DNA of 64,000 nt, from NCBI GenBank assembly GCA_024220505.1, contig JAKZZE010000026.1, positions 1-64,000 on the forward strand, given 5' to 3'. Origin of the DNA: Rhizopus arrhizus. Taxonomy: Eukaryota; Mucoromycota; Mucoromycetes; Mucorales; Rhizopodaceae. Under the pieces are notes generated by a model. It was not told where the DNA came from, made no database searches, and was given only the letters and a program-made list of their open reading frames with translations. Position 1 is the first letter of the stretch, and the number at the start of each line of letters is the position of its first letter. Positions 11,933-24,150 of the stretch are shown here, in pieces. The translations under genes were made by a program, and so were the position numbers.

Positions 11933-12130
11933 TTTCGATCTTGTATAAAAGGTGTAAAAAAAAAATAAAATTTTGAGACTTTAATTTTTCAGTAAAAAAA
12001 GAAAAAGAAAAAAAGCCACTTTCGGAGTTATTAGACCATTCAAGCAGTTACCGTCACCGCTATGATTAGATAGTGAAAACAGTGCCAACGAGCGAATTTT
12101 GAAATGGAAGTGAGGGAAATAAAATACCAG
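11933..12130. other. Short A-rich promoter side of the PA2G4 homologue
   Basis: About 200 bp between the PA2G4 start and a GC-rich GGGCGG motif that begins the transposon relic. Several A tracts are present. No gene and no recognised site were found. Confidence 0.3.
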
Positions 12131-12391
12131 TGGGCGGTTTTTCAAAAGGGCAACTAATGTATAATGTATAAAAAGAACAAAATGAGTATTATTTTTCTTT
12201 ACAAGGACGGACAAGGGAAGATATATGGCCAAAGTGGATATGATGCTATGGATATGGAAGAGGATGATAATCCATACCATTTGGAAACCGTAACTAACAT
12301 CAGATATTACTACGAATCTCAGGGGCTAGAACAGGAGTTGCTTATTAAAAACCTAGACACTAGAATGGAAGACATGATGCAGTCGCTATGA
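12131..12391 (+). mobile_element. N-terminal relic of a Tc1/mariner-like transposase
   Basis: A 70-codon frame from the ATG at 12182 reads as the opening of a transposase: a short beta-like start (IIFLYKDGQGKIYG) followed by the acidic AMDMEEDDNPY. A second locus at 49321-49470 has the same layout (KLVFFKEDGKGNIY, then AMDVVDEKPNPF). There it lies next to sequence resembling the Tc1-type helix-turn-helix region. The frame here stops at 12391 and no DDE domain follows. Just upstream is GGGCGGTTTTTC, and a near-complementary AAAAACCGCCC lies at about 15500; these may be old inverted ends. Assignment rests on the match between the two loci and family memory. Confidence 0.5.
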
Positions 12392-13580
12392 ATGCTGTAT
12401 TGTATGAATAATGAGATAAGCTACCTATACAATGAGTAAACTTAATAAAGTACCTTTGTATATGTAAACTATGTCAGCGCATGAGATACAGTCAGTACGG
12501 CTGATTTTGTCGTGTTTCGAATAATAATTATTTGCAATATAAAAATAATCGTCGCTTTGGAAAAAATACTGTCGTTTTCAACCAAGCAAAGTTTTATATT
12601 CTCTTGTCTTCTTTTTTGTTTAGCATAAGACAAACACCTTTTATTATGAAGATGGAAAAGGGGGGAAGGCTCATGATTCAATGGAGACTATTCTGACCAA
12701 AACTACGGTGATGGAGTAGTGACACTTTATCTTTGAACTGATGATTGCTGTCCTTGAGCTAATTCTGATGTGTTCTCACTAAAAGTCAATTTATTCATAT
12801 GTAAATAGAGTCCTTGTCAGGAGACTATTACAGCTCTGAAGCTGGAACTGATCAATATCCTCTTCTTAATCTATAGCTTTATTACCTTGTTCATCGGCAA
12901 CCTGGTCTAGACCATTTTCATAGAAGGAGACACTGCCCAAGATAACTTGTTATGTTTTCTTTAAAATAAATGTATATGATTTGAAATTCAATTCAAATGT
13001 CGATAGTATAAAAAATGAATGAAATTGAACAAGGCTGAAAAAAAAGGATTACTTTATTAAACAACAATAAAAATGGGTATTTGACTATGTTTAATTGGTA
13101 AATCTTTGCGCCTTCAATAACCATAAAGTCTATAATCATACCGGTCACTTGTAATTGAACCTATTCTTAAAGATACGATATTTCGTAGGTGCTTAGGTCC
13201 TGTAGATGTAACCTTATAACAAGAAATAGCAGTAAAGTGGATTGGAGTCCTAACCTATTGAATCAGGATTTGAAGCTTGTGTAATTGTAAGAGCCAGTAA
13301 TAACGGTCTATTTATAACAGTCGAATAAATTCACAGAATTGATTGGAATATTCAAATACAAATAATCAACATGAAAGCTCTATTTAATAAAATGATTTAT
13401 TTCAATAAATATCATAATTAATCTTTGAGTGAAGTCATCTAAAAGAAGGAAGAATGGAAAATCATATCACTTGTCTTATATTTTTATGCACCAGTAATAA
13501 ACTATTATTTTTGTTAATATCACTGTCTTCCCTTTTTCATTCGTTTTCTCTTTTCATTATGTTGATAACTCTTTTTATAA
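12392..13580. other. AT-rich stretch, no gene seen
   Basis: About 1.2 kb of low-GC sequence with frequent stops in all frames. No splice-consistent gene could be built on either strand. It lies between two relics and is probably decayed mobile DNA. Confidence 0.3.
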
Positions 13581-13581
13581 A

Positions 13582-15105
13582 ATGTCCAAAAATTGTCGTG
13601 AATGCAGTGTCCTGATGCCAATTCTTTGAGAATTCATAAACGCGGTTACCGCACTAATGAAGTGTTTTGTGATGAAGGTGTTTCATTTTATTACTAACTT
13701 TTTTTTCTTTTTGGCCTTCTCACACTTTTATCTTTTGTCGTTCATTCATCAAACATTTTAAAGAACATGGATTGCATGCTAGTTCCACTAAGAAGAGAAA
13801 ACTGCTAGATTGCACTAGCTCTGTGGAATCGGATGAAGACTTGTACGACCTGGTTATAGTCAAGACCAAAGACCGATTTCATCATATACCACCATTATTT
13901 TTGATCACAAAAACAACAATACCCGTTCGCCTTATGCACCGTCAAGTCATCCTAGCCTCATACGAGAGTCTGACTGTGAACGAAGCAACGCAGGAGGATA
14001 AGAGGATGTTTGCGACACTTGACTGGTGGATTCCATTCGTTTATGACCATGAAGAATAGCAGCGTGGATTATGAACATCAGCCACTACGGCATCAATACT
14101 GTTGCAAAGAAAGTCAACGACTGGTATTTGGAGCATTCCTACTCATGACGACAGCAGTAAGGTAGCAGCAGAGGCAGCCAGCGGTTATGATCATCTGATA
14201 GAACATATGAAGGCCAGAAGGTAGTAATATCTATTTGGCTTTGAACTGAATGGAGACTGACTCTTATTTTTATAGCAAAGCTGCAAGGGCCCTCTCCATG
14301 ACAAGGCACGAAGAGTTGACAGATGGGATAGGCAACATCATGAACCAGGATTGGCTCCAGCACCCTCAGTTACATTACTGTCCATCTCAATTTTGACTGG
14401 TGCGATCCTGGTAGAAGGAAGAATGGGGCATTTTGCTGAACACTATCGAGCCTTATGCCCGAGATACACTCCTGGATGCGCAACACGAAAAAAGGGTGTC
14501 CAATTCTCCATCTTCTCTTCCGTCTACATCAGGCCATGATGGATGTTTTCAGATTTGCCTCCTTTCCACGACGGATGGGCAGAAACTAAATTTAGAAACG
14601 ACCCAGTGGGAAGAGAATATGATAAACCTTCTAAATATAGAATGCGCAAGTGAACCTTTAAATCATTGATCCCAACCCAAAAGAAATCCTGATCAAACTA
14701 AAGGACGACTAAGCCCCTTGAAATAAAACATATAAATATACAGAAAGGACACCATTTAATAAGCAACACCTTTCGTTTTTTTTTAAATGCTCTAGAGCTT
14801 CTGACATATTTAACTATCTGGGAAAGATTACGTATACCACATGTCGGTCACTGTCCACAATTGCATCCCACCTTGAATTTCAAGCATCAAACCAGGCAGT
14901 AATGTCTCAGGAAAAGGTTGGATCGTTGCTATTTAGAGAAATAGAAATACAAGTGATCAGCAGTGGAAAAGATGCAATGTTAAATTTACAGTCGCTGGAG
15001 GATATCCTTGCAAGGGCAAAGGACAAGTCCTCGGCTGCAACGATTCCTCACAACATGAAAGGCTTGTTTGACAACATATTAGCATCATTGGGAATACAGT
15101 CTTAA
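13582..15105 (+). pseudogene. Decayed multi-exon gene, family not recognised
   Basis: Several open stretches in shifting frames look like remains of one gene. The first carries CPDANSLRIHKRGYRTNEVFC, then an intron-like gap and HGLHASSTKKRK. Together they suggest a Cys/His metal-binding head and a basic segment. Further pieces lie at 13772-14059 (DWWIPFVYDHEE), about 14160-14390 (an intron-like break, then MTRHEELTDGIGN), 14433-14669 and 14902-15105. They are separated by stops or frame changes. The composition is more protein-like than the flanks. It may be one relic or a mixture of exons of a repeat-family gene. No function is proposed. Confidence 0.4.
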
Positions 15106-15759
15106 ACAGTCAATTGGTGGATCTGGCTAACAATATCAGCCACAAGTGTGAAAATGATAAAAAAAATTAAAGATATTTGTAAAGCGTTGTACAATGGAAT
15201 GAATTAAAAGTGTATGAAATTGGACTTGGTTTACTATTCAGCTTTTTTTTTTTTCCCTCTTCTCAATTGTCGGATTCCCTGATTGTGGCTTCTCCCTCCC
15301 CTTTCACTGCCCCTTGATTCTCTCTTTACGGCTTTCTTTATCTCTTGAATCTCCGTCTCTCATATTTGCAAGTATGCACTTTTTCAAAAATAAATGTCTT
15401 GTTGACTTGTCGCATTTTTGTATCTACTGTATTATAAAGTTTGTTAAAATGCGATTTTTTACTTTCTGAAAAGGGTGTCTGTAGAATTTGAAAAGAAAAA
15501 AAACCGCCCTTGAAATAAGCCTTTTGACCGGCCAGTGAGAAAAATAAAACGGCTCACTGATATTTATTCCCCGCACTACATTTCAAAATCCGCTTTTTGA
15601 CATTGTTTTCATTGTACAGTTCTCTTGTCAAGATAAGCATATTATTTATTTTACAACATATAAATACATAGAATAAAAATAAGGGGGCATAATAAATCAT
15701 AAATAACATATCCATCTTTTCTCTCTCTCTCTCTTTGTACACATAAAAATAGAATTTCA
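15106..15759. other. Intergenic, with GC-box-like motif of transposon type
   Basis: No gene seen. At about 15500-15512 the sequence AAAAACCGCCCTTGAA repeats a motif present at 12131 (inverted) and four times at 49081-49160. It may mark the right edge of an old element spanning 12.1-15.5 kb. A CT-dinucleotide run lies at 15720-15734. Confidence 0.35.
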
Positions 15760-16264
15760 TTATCTAAAATGTATTTTCTCATGACGTTTCATATCGTATT
15801 TTCTAGCAAAAGCGCGTTGACATATTTGACATGCAAATAGCTTGGGTCGATTGGGATCATGCGTCAACATGTGTTCAACCATATTATGTCTACGTTTTGA
15901 TCTATGTGTGTATTAGTTTTTGTTATTTCCCGAGTGAAATTGAATGTTACCTGTGATCACAAATAGGACAGACATATTTCTTCTCATCCATCACTCCCTC
16001 CATTCTTTGCTGGTTTTGATTCAAGAGGAATTCAATGGGTGGGTCTAACCATTCTTGCTGCTGCTGGTCAGGATAGGATGGATTGGGTACAGGAGAATGA
16101 TAGAGTTGTGGTGTTGGTAATAATTCGGCTGTGATGTCGTGCATTAATAAGGTGTCAATGTCATAGTGTTCCATTGGTTGTTGCTGTTGATGACGATTAC
16201 AGTGGTTTTCTTGGTTCATGGTGATACTAGAATCTAAATAATCTTGAGAGTAATTGAAAGACAT
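15760..16264 (-). CDS. Two-finger C2H2 zinc-finger protein
   Basis: Probable nuclear DNA-binding regulator of 151 residues. Exons are 16264-15951 and 15901-15760, with an intron inside the first finger. The N-terminal two thirds are Gln-, Asn- and Pro-rich and probably disordered (activation-domain-like). The C-terminus has two adjacent C2H2 fingers. The first is CPIC-x12-H-x3-H (CDHRSKRRHNMVEH). The second is CQICQRAFARKYDMKRHEKIH with the standard linker spacing. The protein stops right after the second finger. The target is unknown and no closer family was recognised. Confidence 0.8.
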
Positions 16265-17371
16265 AAAAAAGAATTAAAAAAAAAAGAAAAATAAAAGAAT
16301 GAAGAGAATGAATATATATTAACCAAGATTAAGAATATATGAGCTTAAAGAGACTAAAGGAGGCTTTGAGTTGTAGTGGTTGTTAATGCATTGTTCAGTA
16401 TGCTTCTATTTTTATACACAATGTCGGTTTGACAAAAAGATGATCAGCCCTAATAATATATTCTCATGTACCACTCTGAATCGTTGGGGGCTTGCATCTG
16501 TGGCTTACGTAACTTTAAGCAGAGGAAAAACAAAGCCTTTGGACGGTCTGTGTTCTGTGTTGTCAATTTACAAGATGAGTGTACGTTTGCTTTCTTTGTC
16601 AATCAATACATGATGCTCATCATAATAATAATAATAAAAAGCAAGTAGTGTACACCAATAGATTCTTATTGATGGAATACATAATCCATGTCTATTCCTT
16701 TTGACACTACTTGAATGAGAGCTCCATCTTCTCCTTTCAATTCACATATCATATGATGCTTGCTCTATAAATAATAAGCTCATAGTTTGTGTACCACTGT
16801 GTACAAGGTTACAATAAAAAAGAAAAAATGCGTCCCTTTTTTTTCCCTATCAGGGAAACCTATTCACTATCGACATTTTTTTTTTTAAAAAAAAAAAATA
16901 AAGCCATGCTGGATGGAAAAAGGCAGCATTAGTAAACAAAAAAAAGAGAGAGAGAGAGAGAATCAGATTGTATTTCATTGTATCAAACTGGGATAGAAAA
17001 TACGTTAAAATGACGAGAGAGAGAGAAAGGGAGTTGTTCAGTAGGTGTGGCTTCACATCCTCTTGTGTTTCATGAGTTTCTGTGAGATCTGAATTATTTT
17101 AGCCTCTTTTTATACGTCACTCTGTTCCTCGTCATCTTATTGAATGTGAAACATGGCATCAGCAAGAGACTGTAGTATGGCAATGGTTGACACTTGTAAA
17201 GAAGCGGTGTATCAATCAAACGTGTCGCCTAGGACATTGGTCATGGAGCTATCCCACAACAATAAGAGACTGAAAATAACTCGGATGAATGTAGCATCCA
17301 TCTCCGGTGAAGGATGGGTTTGAAAAAAAATCAAGATGAATCAAGAACGATTGAAAAAGGTCTTTATTTTT
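16265..17371. other. Promoter side of the zinc-finger gene and 3' side of CDC40; simple repeats
   Basis: About 1.1 kb with no convincing gene. It contains short GA-dinucleotide runs (about 16946-16962 and 17013-17026), an ATA-trinucleotide run near 16622 and opposed T and A tracts near 16876-16898. Short open frames here lack family resemblance. Confidence 0.35.
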
Positions 17372-19210
17372 TTAATCCCAATATTTAATTAAACCATCCC
17401 AACTACAAGTAGCTACCTTGGATGTTTCATGAGGATGCCACTCTGTACACATCACCACTTTATCATGAGCTTTCATCTTTTTCAATATCTTGCATGTCTT
17501 CCAGTCCCAGAACCAGACATTACCATTCGAGTCACCACTACTAACAAATCGACCATCAGGAGAAAAGCCTGGTTTACATGCGTAACCAGCAATCAAGTGT
17601 CCTGCAAATCGTTTTCTTCTATTAATTCTGAATCGATCTCTTGCACCATAGATCAGGATTTGGTTATCCAAAGATTGGCAAGCAAGCCATTTTTCTATTT
17701 TGCACGTTAGCTTTTTATAGGTAAAACTCGGTCATGTACTTACTATTAGGAGATACAGTGACAGCAGGAATAGCATACATGTCTGGTTCCGCAATGTATT
17801 TGATGACCACAGGAATGTCAAATTCCCAAGCACGCATCGTTTTATCATCCGAAGTAGTAATAAATCGTCGATTGTCATCTACAAATGTGATTGTATTGAT
17901 AGCACCCAAATGTTGGTCATATTCTTGTGTGGTTTCACCCGTTCTGATGTCAAACTGAACGACCTTTTTATCAGAATAACCAGCCAAGAAGATATGTTGC
18001 TTGTTGTGGTCAGGATTAAATGAGACACAATAAGGTAATCTTCCTGTAGAAAAGTTGCGAATACATTTACCAGTCTCAGTATCCCATAATTTCACATTAC
18101 GATCATAACTTGCACTCAAGAATTTTGTACCATCATTGTTGAACGCAATGTCTCTTACTGCCTTGGTATGTCCGTGATAAGAACGCAAGAGACTTCTGTC
18201 ATGATAAACATCCCATATCTAATACAAACAGAGTGAGTTTTCTATACGGGCTGCCAAGAAGCTTTCCGGTTACCTTGATTTCATTATCCATGCCCGCACT
18301 TAACAAAAGATGAGCTGATTTGGGGAAAAATTTGATACTCGACACACCCTTCTCATGTCCTTCCCAGGTATGAATCAATTTCTTGGGAATAAAACAATCC
18401 TGAGTACCTGCCTCTCCCAACAAGTTCACATCCACATCTTGAGGTACTGCCATATACGTACGTCCCAAATAATCAAATTCGGATGCACCGTGGAAAGTCG
18501 TCGTCTCCGTACGTACCTCTTGTGCAATGTTTTGTACTGTCAAGCTGGACGAAGGTTCCTCTTGAACCACTGGCTCTTCCTCATCGGTGGCTACTGGAAT
18601 ACCTACATGGTCATTTTCGTAACCAGCCCAAGGTCCCTTATAAGCATCTGGCCCATCCACCTGATCCAATTGTCCCTTTTTCTCTCGTTTCTTTTTAATG
18701 TCCTTGTTGTTTCGTAATTCTTTATGAACTCGATCATGAATCGTAGCACCTCCTAATTCTGTAGCTGCTTTGACATTGCCCACGAATCCTGTTTGAGCTG
18801 TTGATAAAAGTGAAGGATCACGAGCATAGCCATAGGTCTCAAAGGTTCTGAATTGAGTTCTAAAGTCCATTTCGGATATCGCTTGTTGTTCAACATGACC
18901 ATTCGCCACATTTTGAATGGCCAGTCGTTGTTCTTTATAGGGATTCTCGGGGCCCAGCGTGGGCCGATGAAGGTCGTCATATGTTACATTCACCGTGAGT
19001 TCTGTAGCTGTAGGAGCAGTATATAAAGCACCTGAGGTATAATCCTATTATTTTAAAAAATACATTTAGACACGTCCACATGAGAATGGATGCAACTCAT
19101 TAAATACATACGTCAAATCCTGTGTCGGGTGCTGCATTGATAGCTGTCGATTTTGTTTGAACTGCATTATCTTCTTCATCACTTGATCCATAATTATTGA
19201 CTAAATCCAT
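17372..19210 (-). CDS. CDC40: Pre-mRNA splicing factor CDC40/PRP17 (WD40)
   Basis: Spliceosome component needed for the second transesterification step. The acidic N-terminus starts at 19210 ([15 protein letters not shown]) and is followed by the family-specific region with [16 protein letters not shown] and GYARDPS. Then come seven WD40 blades, including [47 protein letters not shown] and [22 protein letters not shown] at the very end. Introns lie near 19110-19047, 18275-18220 and 17743-17697, all GT-AG and all inside otherwise continuous homology. The match to human PRP17 is strong throughout. The next gene upstream on this strand (chitin deacetylase) ends 105 bp before the start. Confidence 0.93.
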
Positions 19211-19315
19211 CTTTTTTTATGCTCTTTTTTAAAAAAAAAAAGAAAAAAAAAAAAAATTGGGTATAGAAATATTTTTTTATTTCGGCATTTCAATTCTTTA
19301 TATACAGATACACAA

Positions 19316-20484
19316 TTAGGACTCCCAATAAGGTGATGAGAGCAGAGGTACACAGTCATGTACTTTTTTCACCTCAAACGTGTTTTTCAATATCGGCAGC
19401 CACTTTTCAGACATCTGGATCGTCTTGTCGCTCGTCTCATGCTCCAGCACGAGACGACCGTGCAGTGGCGGCAGGCGATCGATCCAGGCTTGAAAGAACC
19501 GATCGACGGTAAGATCATCAAAGGTGCCCTGGTAATCATTGGCCACGGAGGGTAATTTCCAATCGAATGAATCGCTGTTCCAGAGAATCGTCCTGAGTCC
19601 CATCTGATGCGCAATCGCTCGTACGCGATCATCCACATCACCAAACGGCGGACGCCAGCAGCGGCTCGTGACCCCCGTGGCATCCTTGATGGCGCGCAAG
19701 GTCCAGTAGAGCTCGGCGACAATCATTTCGTTGGAGATGGTGGTCATCGGTGGATGGGACCAGGTATGGACACAGAGGGTATGTCCTGATTGAATCGCAC
19801 GCTGGGCTGCTTGTGGGAAAGAGACCACGTTGGATCCTACGTCTGGTTGGACAGGTCAGTGATCATTCTTTGCCCTTTCATACTTACAAAACAAGGTAGC
19901 CTGCTGCTTGTAGGTTGCAAGGAAATCATACAGCTGAGGTTCTCCCCATGTATCATTTTCATCTCTCGGATTCAACGGCCCATCATCGTACGTCTATCCA
20001 ACCTGTTAGCGTCACGCCTCGATACATCCTGTCTTACCAGGCCAAAGTCATGTGGGCTTTCACAATAGGCAATGTCCTCTGGAAGGTAGGCCTGCTTGGG
20101 CCTTGTGCACTCTGTTCTTGACCACCAACAGGCTGGATCACGACCATCGTCATAACTAGCATCGCCCTGGGGAGGACGAGGAAGAAAGCGAGGGACATGA
20201 GTCCAATCGATGGATCGAATGGCCCTTTGGACTTCTGGATGGCGGGTATCGGGTGCAGCCCAAAGGGGAGGATAGTGGCCGAGATTCAATGGCTTCCTCA
20301 GGAGGGGTCCTGTAGGCTGGCTGGTAGTGCTTCGAGAGGCTGGAAAAGAAGGAAGATAGGCGGGTGATGTGGTAGGCAAGAGCGCTGTCCTGGTCGGAAG
20401 AATCCTGGATGAGGTAGGTAAAGCATCCGATAGACTCAGGATGAGTAAAAAAACAAAATTTCTTTCAAGGCCAAAAAGAAGCAT
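19316..20484 (-). CDS. Chitin deacetylase (NodB-type polysaccharide deacetylase, CE4), secreted
   Basis: Converts cell-wall chitin to chitosan, the characteristic wall polymer of Mucorales. Exons 20484-20038, 19993-19888 and 19842-19316 give 359 residues. The N-terminus is a signal peptide (hydrophobic FVFLLILSLSDA), followed by a Ser/Thr/Pro-rich region and a Trp/Cys-containing segment. NodB motifs appear in order. Motif 1 is TYDDG at the start of exon 2, with the two catalytic/metal Asp. Motif 2 is HTWSHP, motif 3 RPPFGDVDDR, motif 4 the DSFDW region, and motif 5 LVLEHE. No GPI-anchor tail is obvious at the C-terminus. The gene is divergent from the LigB-type dioxygenase, with 479 bp between starts. 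Confidence 0.9.
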
Positions 20485-20963
20485 GATAAAAGAGAAAAAG
20501 TAGTTGGGGAATTCAAGTTATTTTTATATACACATTTCTTTCCCCTTCTCATCTCTCGCTCTCGGCTCCCCTTTCTCTTTCTCCTTTGCTTTCTATCGCA
20601 AAGTGCCTTATTTCTAAATTAAGCAATCTTTTCTCAACATCCTATTTTTATGCATTCATCTCCACATCCGTTTTCACCTCCATCTCCCTAAGCTATTTTA
20701 CCATCTTTTTATGGCGTCATCCATAGTACTGTGTTCATCATCGCTTACAAATAAGCCCGCTTGTGATTATTCATCCAAAGAGAAAAAAAAAAAAAGCTTT
20801 CCCCCCTTTCATACCTTATTGGAGCGGAATGTCCAGGTTAGGAAATGATTTCTCTTTATGGACCTTCCAAAAAAAATTAGAGTCTTATGGATCGTTTCAC
20901 GAGCCATGAACATTTAAAAGCAAACATGATTTTTTTTTTCTCTTTTTCTTTCATATTCCACAC
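20485..20963. promoter_or_regulatory. Bidirectional promoter region, chitin deacetylase / dioxygenase
   Basis: The two flanking genes start outward from this 479-bp interval, so it must contain both promoters. It is CT-rich in the left half with T and A tracts. No specific factor site was recognised. Confidence 0.45.
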
Positions 20964-22037
20964 ATGTCTACTGCCACCAAAGCACCTGTTTTTTTTATAT
21001 CTCACGGAGGTAAGAGAGGCAACCCGAGACAAAAGATAGAAAGGTAAACAGGGTGGATAGGCCCTACGTTGTTGGAAAATGAAGAAAAGCCAGGCCGATT
21101 TTACGATTGGTTTGGGTCCTTGATTCAAAAGAAATTGACACCTAAAGCGATTGTGATCATCACGGCGCACTGGCAACCTCAAGCAGAAGACATCATTTTG
21201 GGTAAGAGTGACCTTGTTGAGACCACACTCCCACTCATGTCTGACCAGTCGATGCTTCTGAGAAGCCAAAGCTGATTTATGATTTTTTCAATTTCCCCCA
21301 AAGATTCTATCAGCAAACGTGGGATCAATCAGGGTCCCCTGAGCTGGCCCATCGTGTGGTTGGACTGCTAGAAAAGGTACGTGAGACAGGTAGAAATCGA
21401 TCTAACCGGGGCCTTAGGCTGGCATTCGAGCTTCAGAGAGACAGTATGGGCATGATCACGGTAAGTTGAGAGAGAGAGGGGCATTGGGCAGTGACTGATC
21501 GATGGATAGGTGTCTGGGTACCTTTGAAAAGAGCCATGACTTCCTGCTCCACGATTCCTATTGTAGCCGTTTCGACCTTTCTGGATGATCACTTGGCTCC
21601 CCATGTCAAGCTGGGCGAGGCTTTGGAGAGTCTGAGAGATGAAAACATTGTGATCATCGGAAGTGGTTCTGCCGTTCATAATTTAGAAGGTTGGAAGACG
21701 TTTGGTGATCGGCCCAGTCCTGATTATGTCTTTGAATTTGACAAGTTGATGGAGACCTTTGCAACAAAGTACACTGTAAGTCACAAGAGCAAACCTTATG
21801 CATGATCGACCTGACTGTTTTCAACAGGGAAAGGAACGTGTCGAGAAAGCGTTGGGATTGGATCAGCATGCTCATTATCGTGATTGCCATCCGACGGCTG
21901 AACATCTGGTTCCCTTCTTTGTGAGTCTGGGTGCAGCAGGTCAAGATCGAGGAGTGAAATTAGTGGAAGATTATTATGCGAGACTTAGTTGGAGTTGTTA
22001 TGGTTTTGGGTTACCTGAAGACATTCAAATAAATTAA
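20964..22037 (+). CDS. LigB/DODA-family extradiol ring-cleavage dioxygenase
   Basis: Member of the class III extradiol dioxygenases (4,5-DOPA dioxygenase-like, LigB fold), which open catechol-type rings with a non-heme metal. Six exons (20964-21009, 21061-21201, 21249-21376, 21418-21460, 21510-21775, 21828-22037) give 277 residues. Family landmarks include FISHGGPTLL at the N-terminus with the first metal His, and VIITAHWQPQ with a second conserved His. GHDHGVWVPLK and IIGSGSAVHNLEGW also match, as does the C-terminal HPTAEHLVPFFVSLGAAG. The substrate cannot be read from sequence: plant homologues make betalains, while fungal ones often act on unknown catechols. The stop is 15 bp from that of the convergent GUT2 gene. 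Confidence 0.9.
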
Positions 22038-22052
22038 AAACATGTTTCTTTA

Positions 22053-24150
22053 TTAATTCCCTGAGGACTGTTCTACTTTATCATTCGCAAGGCCCATTGT
22101 ACCCAAAAAGATGGTCGCCTTGATGTACTCTTCCTTTTTACGTGCCTCATCCCATTTGAGTTCTTCAGCCATGATATCAATCACCCGAGGCAAGGACTGC
22201 AGGGCAGCTTCAGCATTCAAAAAGGCCAGTCGGGTACGACGTGCGAGGACATCCACGGCTGTACAAGCCAACTCTTGACGGACCGTGTATCGAATTTCGG
22301 CTTCGATATAAGGATAGTTTGGAGAGATACGTTTGCCGTATTTGGGCCATGAGCTGTTGGTAGGGTCATCGATAGAGGCCACTTGCCAGGATCGGTTGCC
22401 ATAGCTGCGTGCCAAGTGTTGAGCGACCTCGGTATCCATACCGAATTCTTGAACGAGACGAATAAACATCGTGTTGCTGTATCCCTCACTACCGATCAAC
22501 ATCGTGTGTTCCGTTTGACAGGCATGCTTGGGTTTCAACCCAAAGACTTCGATCGCACGATCGACGGTTTCTTCGGCCATGGCACGGTACGTAGTCCATT
22601 TACCACCGGCAATGGTAATCAGGTTGTTTTTACTGACGTTGATCATATGGTTACGGACGAGGGATTCGGTGTTTTTCGCATGAGGATCACGTACCAAGGG
22701 ACGAATACCAGACCAGGCAGCAAGCACATCACTACGTCTTACTTTGACATCTAATCCAGACCCTCAGTTTTCTTTTACTCTCTTTCTCACTGACCTACCT
22801 GCACTCAAATAGTGAGAGACTTCATCCAAAATCCAATTGATTTCATCTTCTTTAGGCATAGGATTCTGAGTGACTTCTGTAGGAGAGTCTGTTGTGCCAG
22901 CGATCGTATTACCTTGCCAGGGTAAAAAGAAGATGACACGACCATCGCTTGTAGCCGGATCGAGCAAGCCCATGTTTCGAGGACTATAATAGTTGGGCAA
23001 GATGATGTGGACGCCAGCCGAGGGAGCGACGATGTCCAGATTTTGTGCATCATCCATCTTTCGAAGACCGTCCGTGAATGGACCGGTGGCATTGATGACA
23101 CCCTTGGCCTTGACGATCCATTCGTCTCCACTCAACATGTCTCGCAACTTGGCACCATTCACTTTTCCCTTGTCATCCTTTGTTAAGTCGACCACTTCAC
23201 AATGGTTTGCGACCGTCGCACCATAACAAGCTGCGGTCATGGCCAGAGCAACGTTCATTCTCGCATCATTATGTTGACCTAAGAGATTCGTTCAGTTTTT
23301 CTTCTTCCTTGTAGATTGTGTTCTTACCATCATAATAGACTAAAGCACCTACAAGCTCATCCTTTTTGAGCATTGGAAATGCTTCTAATGCCTTTGAACG
23401 TGTCAAAAAGTAACTACTTTCCAATGCTTCACTTCCAGCAAACACATCATACAGTTTACAGCCTACCCAATAATAAGGGATCTGCCACCACCTATCGTGA
23501 TAATTAAGTCAGCCTTCTGCTATATGCCCTTTACGATCTTGATTTACTTGTAAACAGGAAGCATGATGGGCAATTGATCAGAGAGATGAGGTGCGATATC
23601 CAAAAAGATTTTTCTTTCATGAAGAGCTTCACACACCAGCTTGTATTGTTCATAATCCAATTCCATCACTGCCTTTTGTAAATAACGAACACCACCGTGA
23701 ACCAACTTGGTAGATCGAGAGGAAGTGCCTATGAAGCATGAGTTTCCTTGTTCTTTTCAGCCATATCTTACCAGAAGCAAAATCATCACGTTCAACCAAG
23801 GCCACCTTCAATCCACGCGTGGCCGCATCGACCGAGACACCAGCGCCTGTAGCGCCACCGCCGACCACCAACAGATCATAGTCTTCACTCTTTAGTCTTT
23901 TGATCATCTCTTCACGATCAGATACATGCCAAAAGTCCTTTTGTTTTTGATCCAATGCTTCCGCAAAAGCTTTGTTTCTGACAAGTAAACTAGGTAGTGT
24001 TGAAGCCTTTTGCTCTTGCAGCTGAATGGTAGAATGATATAATCTTCGCTGCTTGTTGTCCTGGTTCATGTAATATGCCAAGCTCGTGGCAGCCGTGGCA
24101 GCCGTGGCTACTGAAAGTACTTTTTGTGTTTTAGTGAATTGCCTCCACAT
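22053..24150 (-). CDS. GUT2: Mitochondrial FAD-dependent glycerol-3-phosphate dehydrogenase
   Basis: Oxidises glycerol-3-phosphate to dihydroxyacetone phosphate at the inner mitochondrial membrane and passes electrons to ubiquinone. The N-terminus (MWRQFTKTQKVLSV, basic and hydrophobic) looks like a mitochondrial presequence with a membrane segment. The FAD-binding Rossmann motif is DLLVVGGGATGAGVSVDAA, then VERDDFASG. Later exons carry the substrate-domain segments PWQGNTIAGTTDSPTEV and WSGIRPLVRD, and ITIAGGKWTTYRAMAEETVD of the C-terminal region. At least four introns interrupt it (near 23770, 23550, 23320 and 22790). No EF-hand is visible at the C-terminus, as in yeast Gut2 and unlike animal GPD2. 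The cytosolic NAD partner enzyme lies at 55.7-56.8 kb. Confidence 0.93.
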
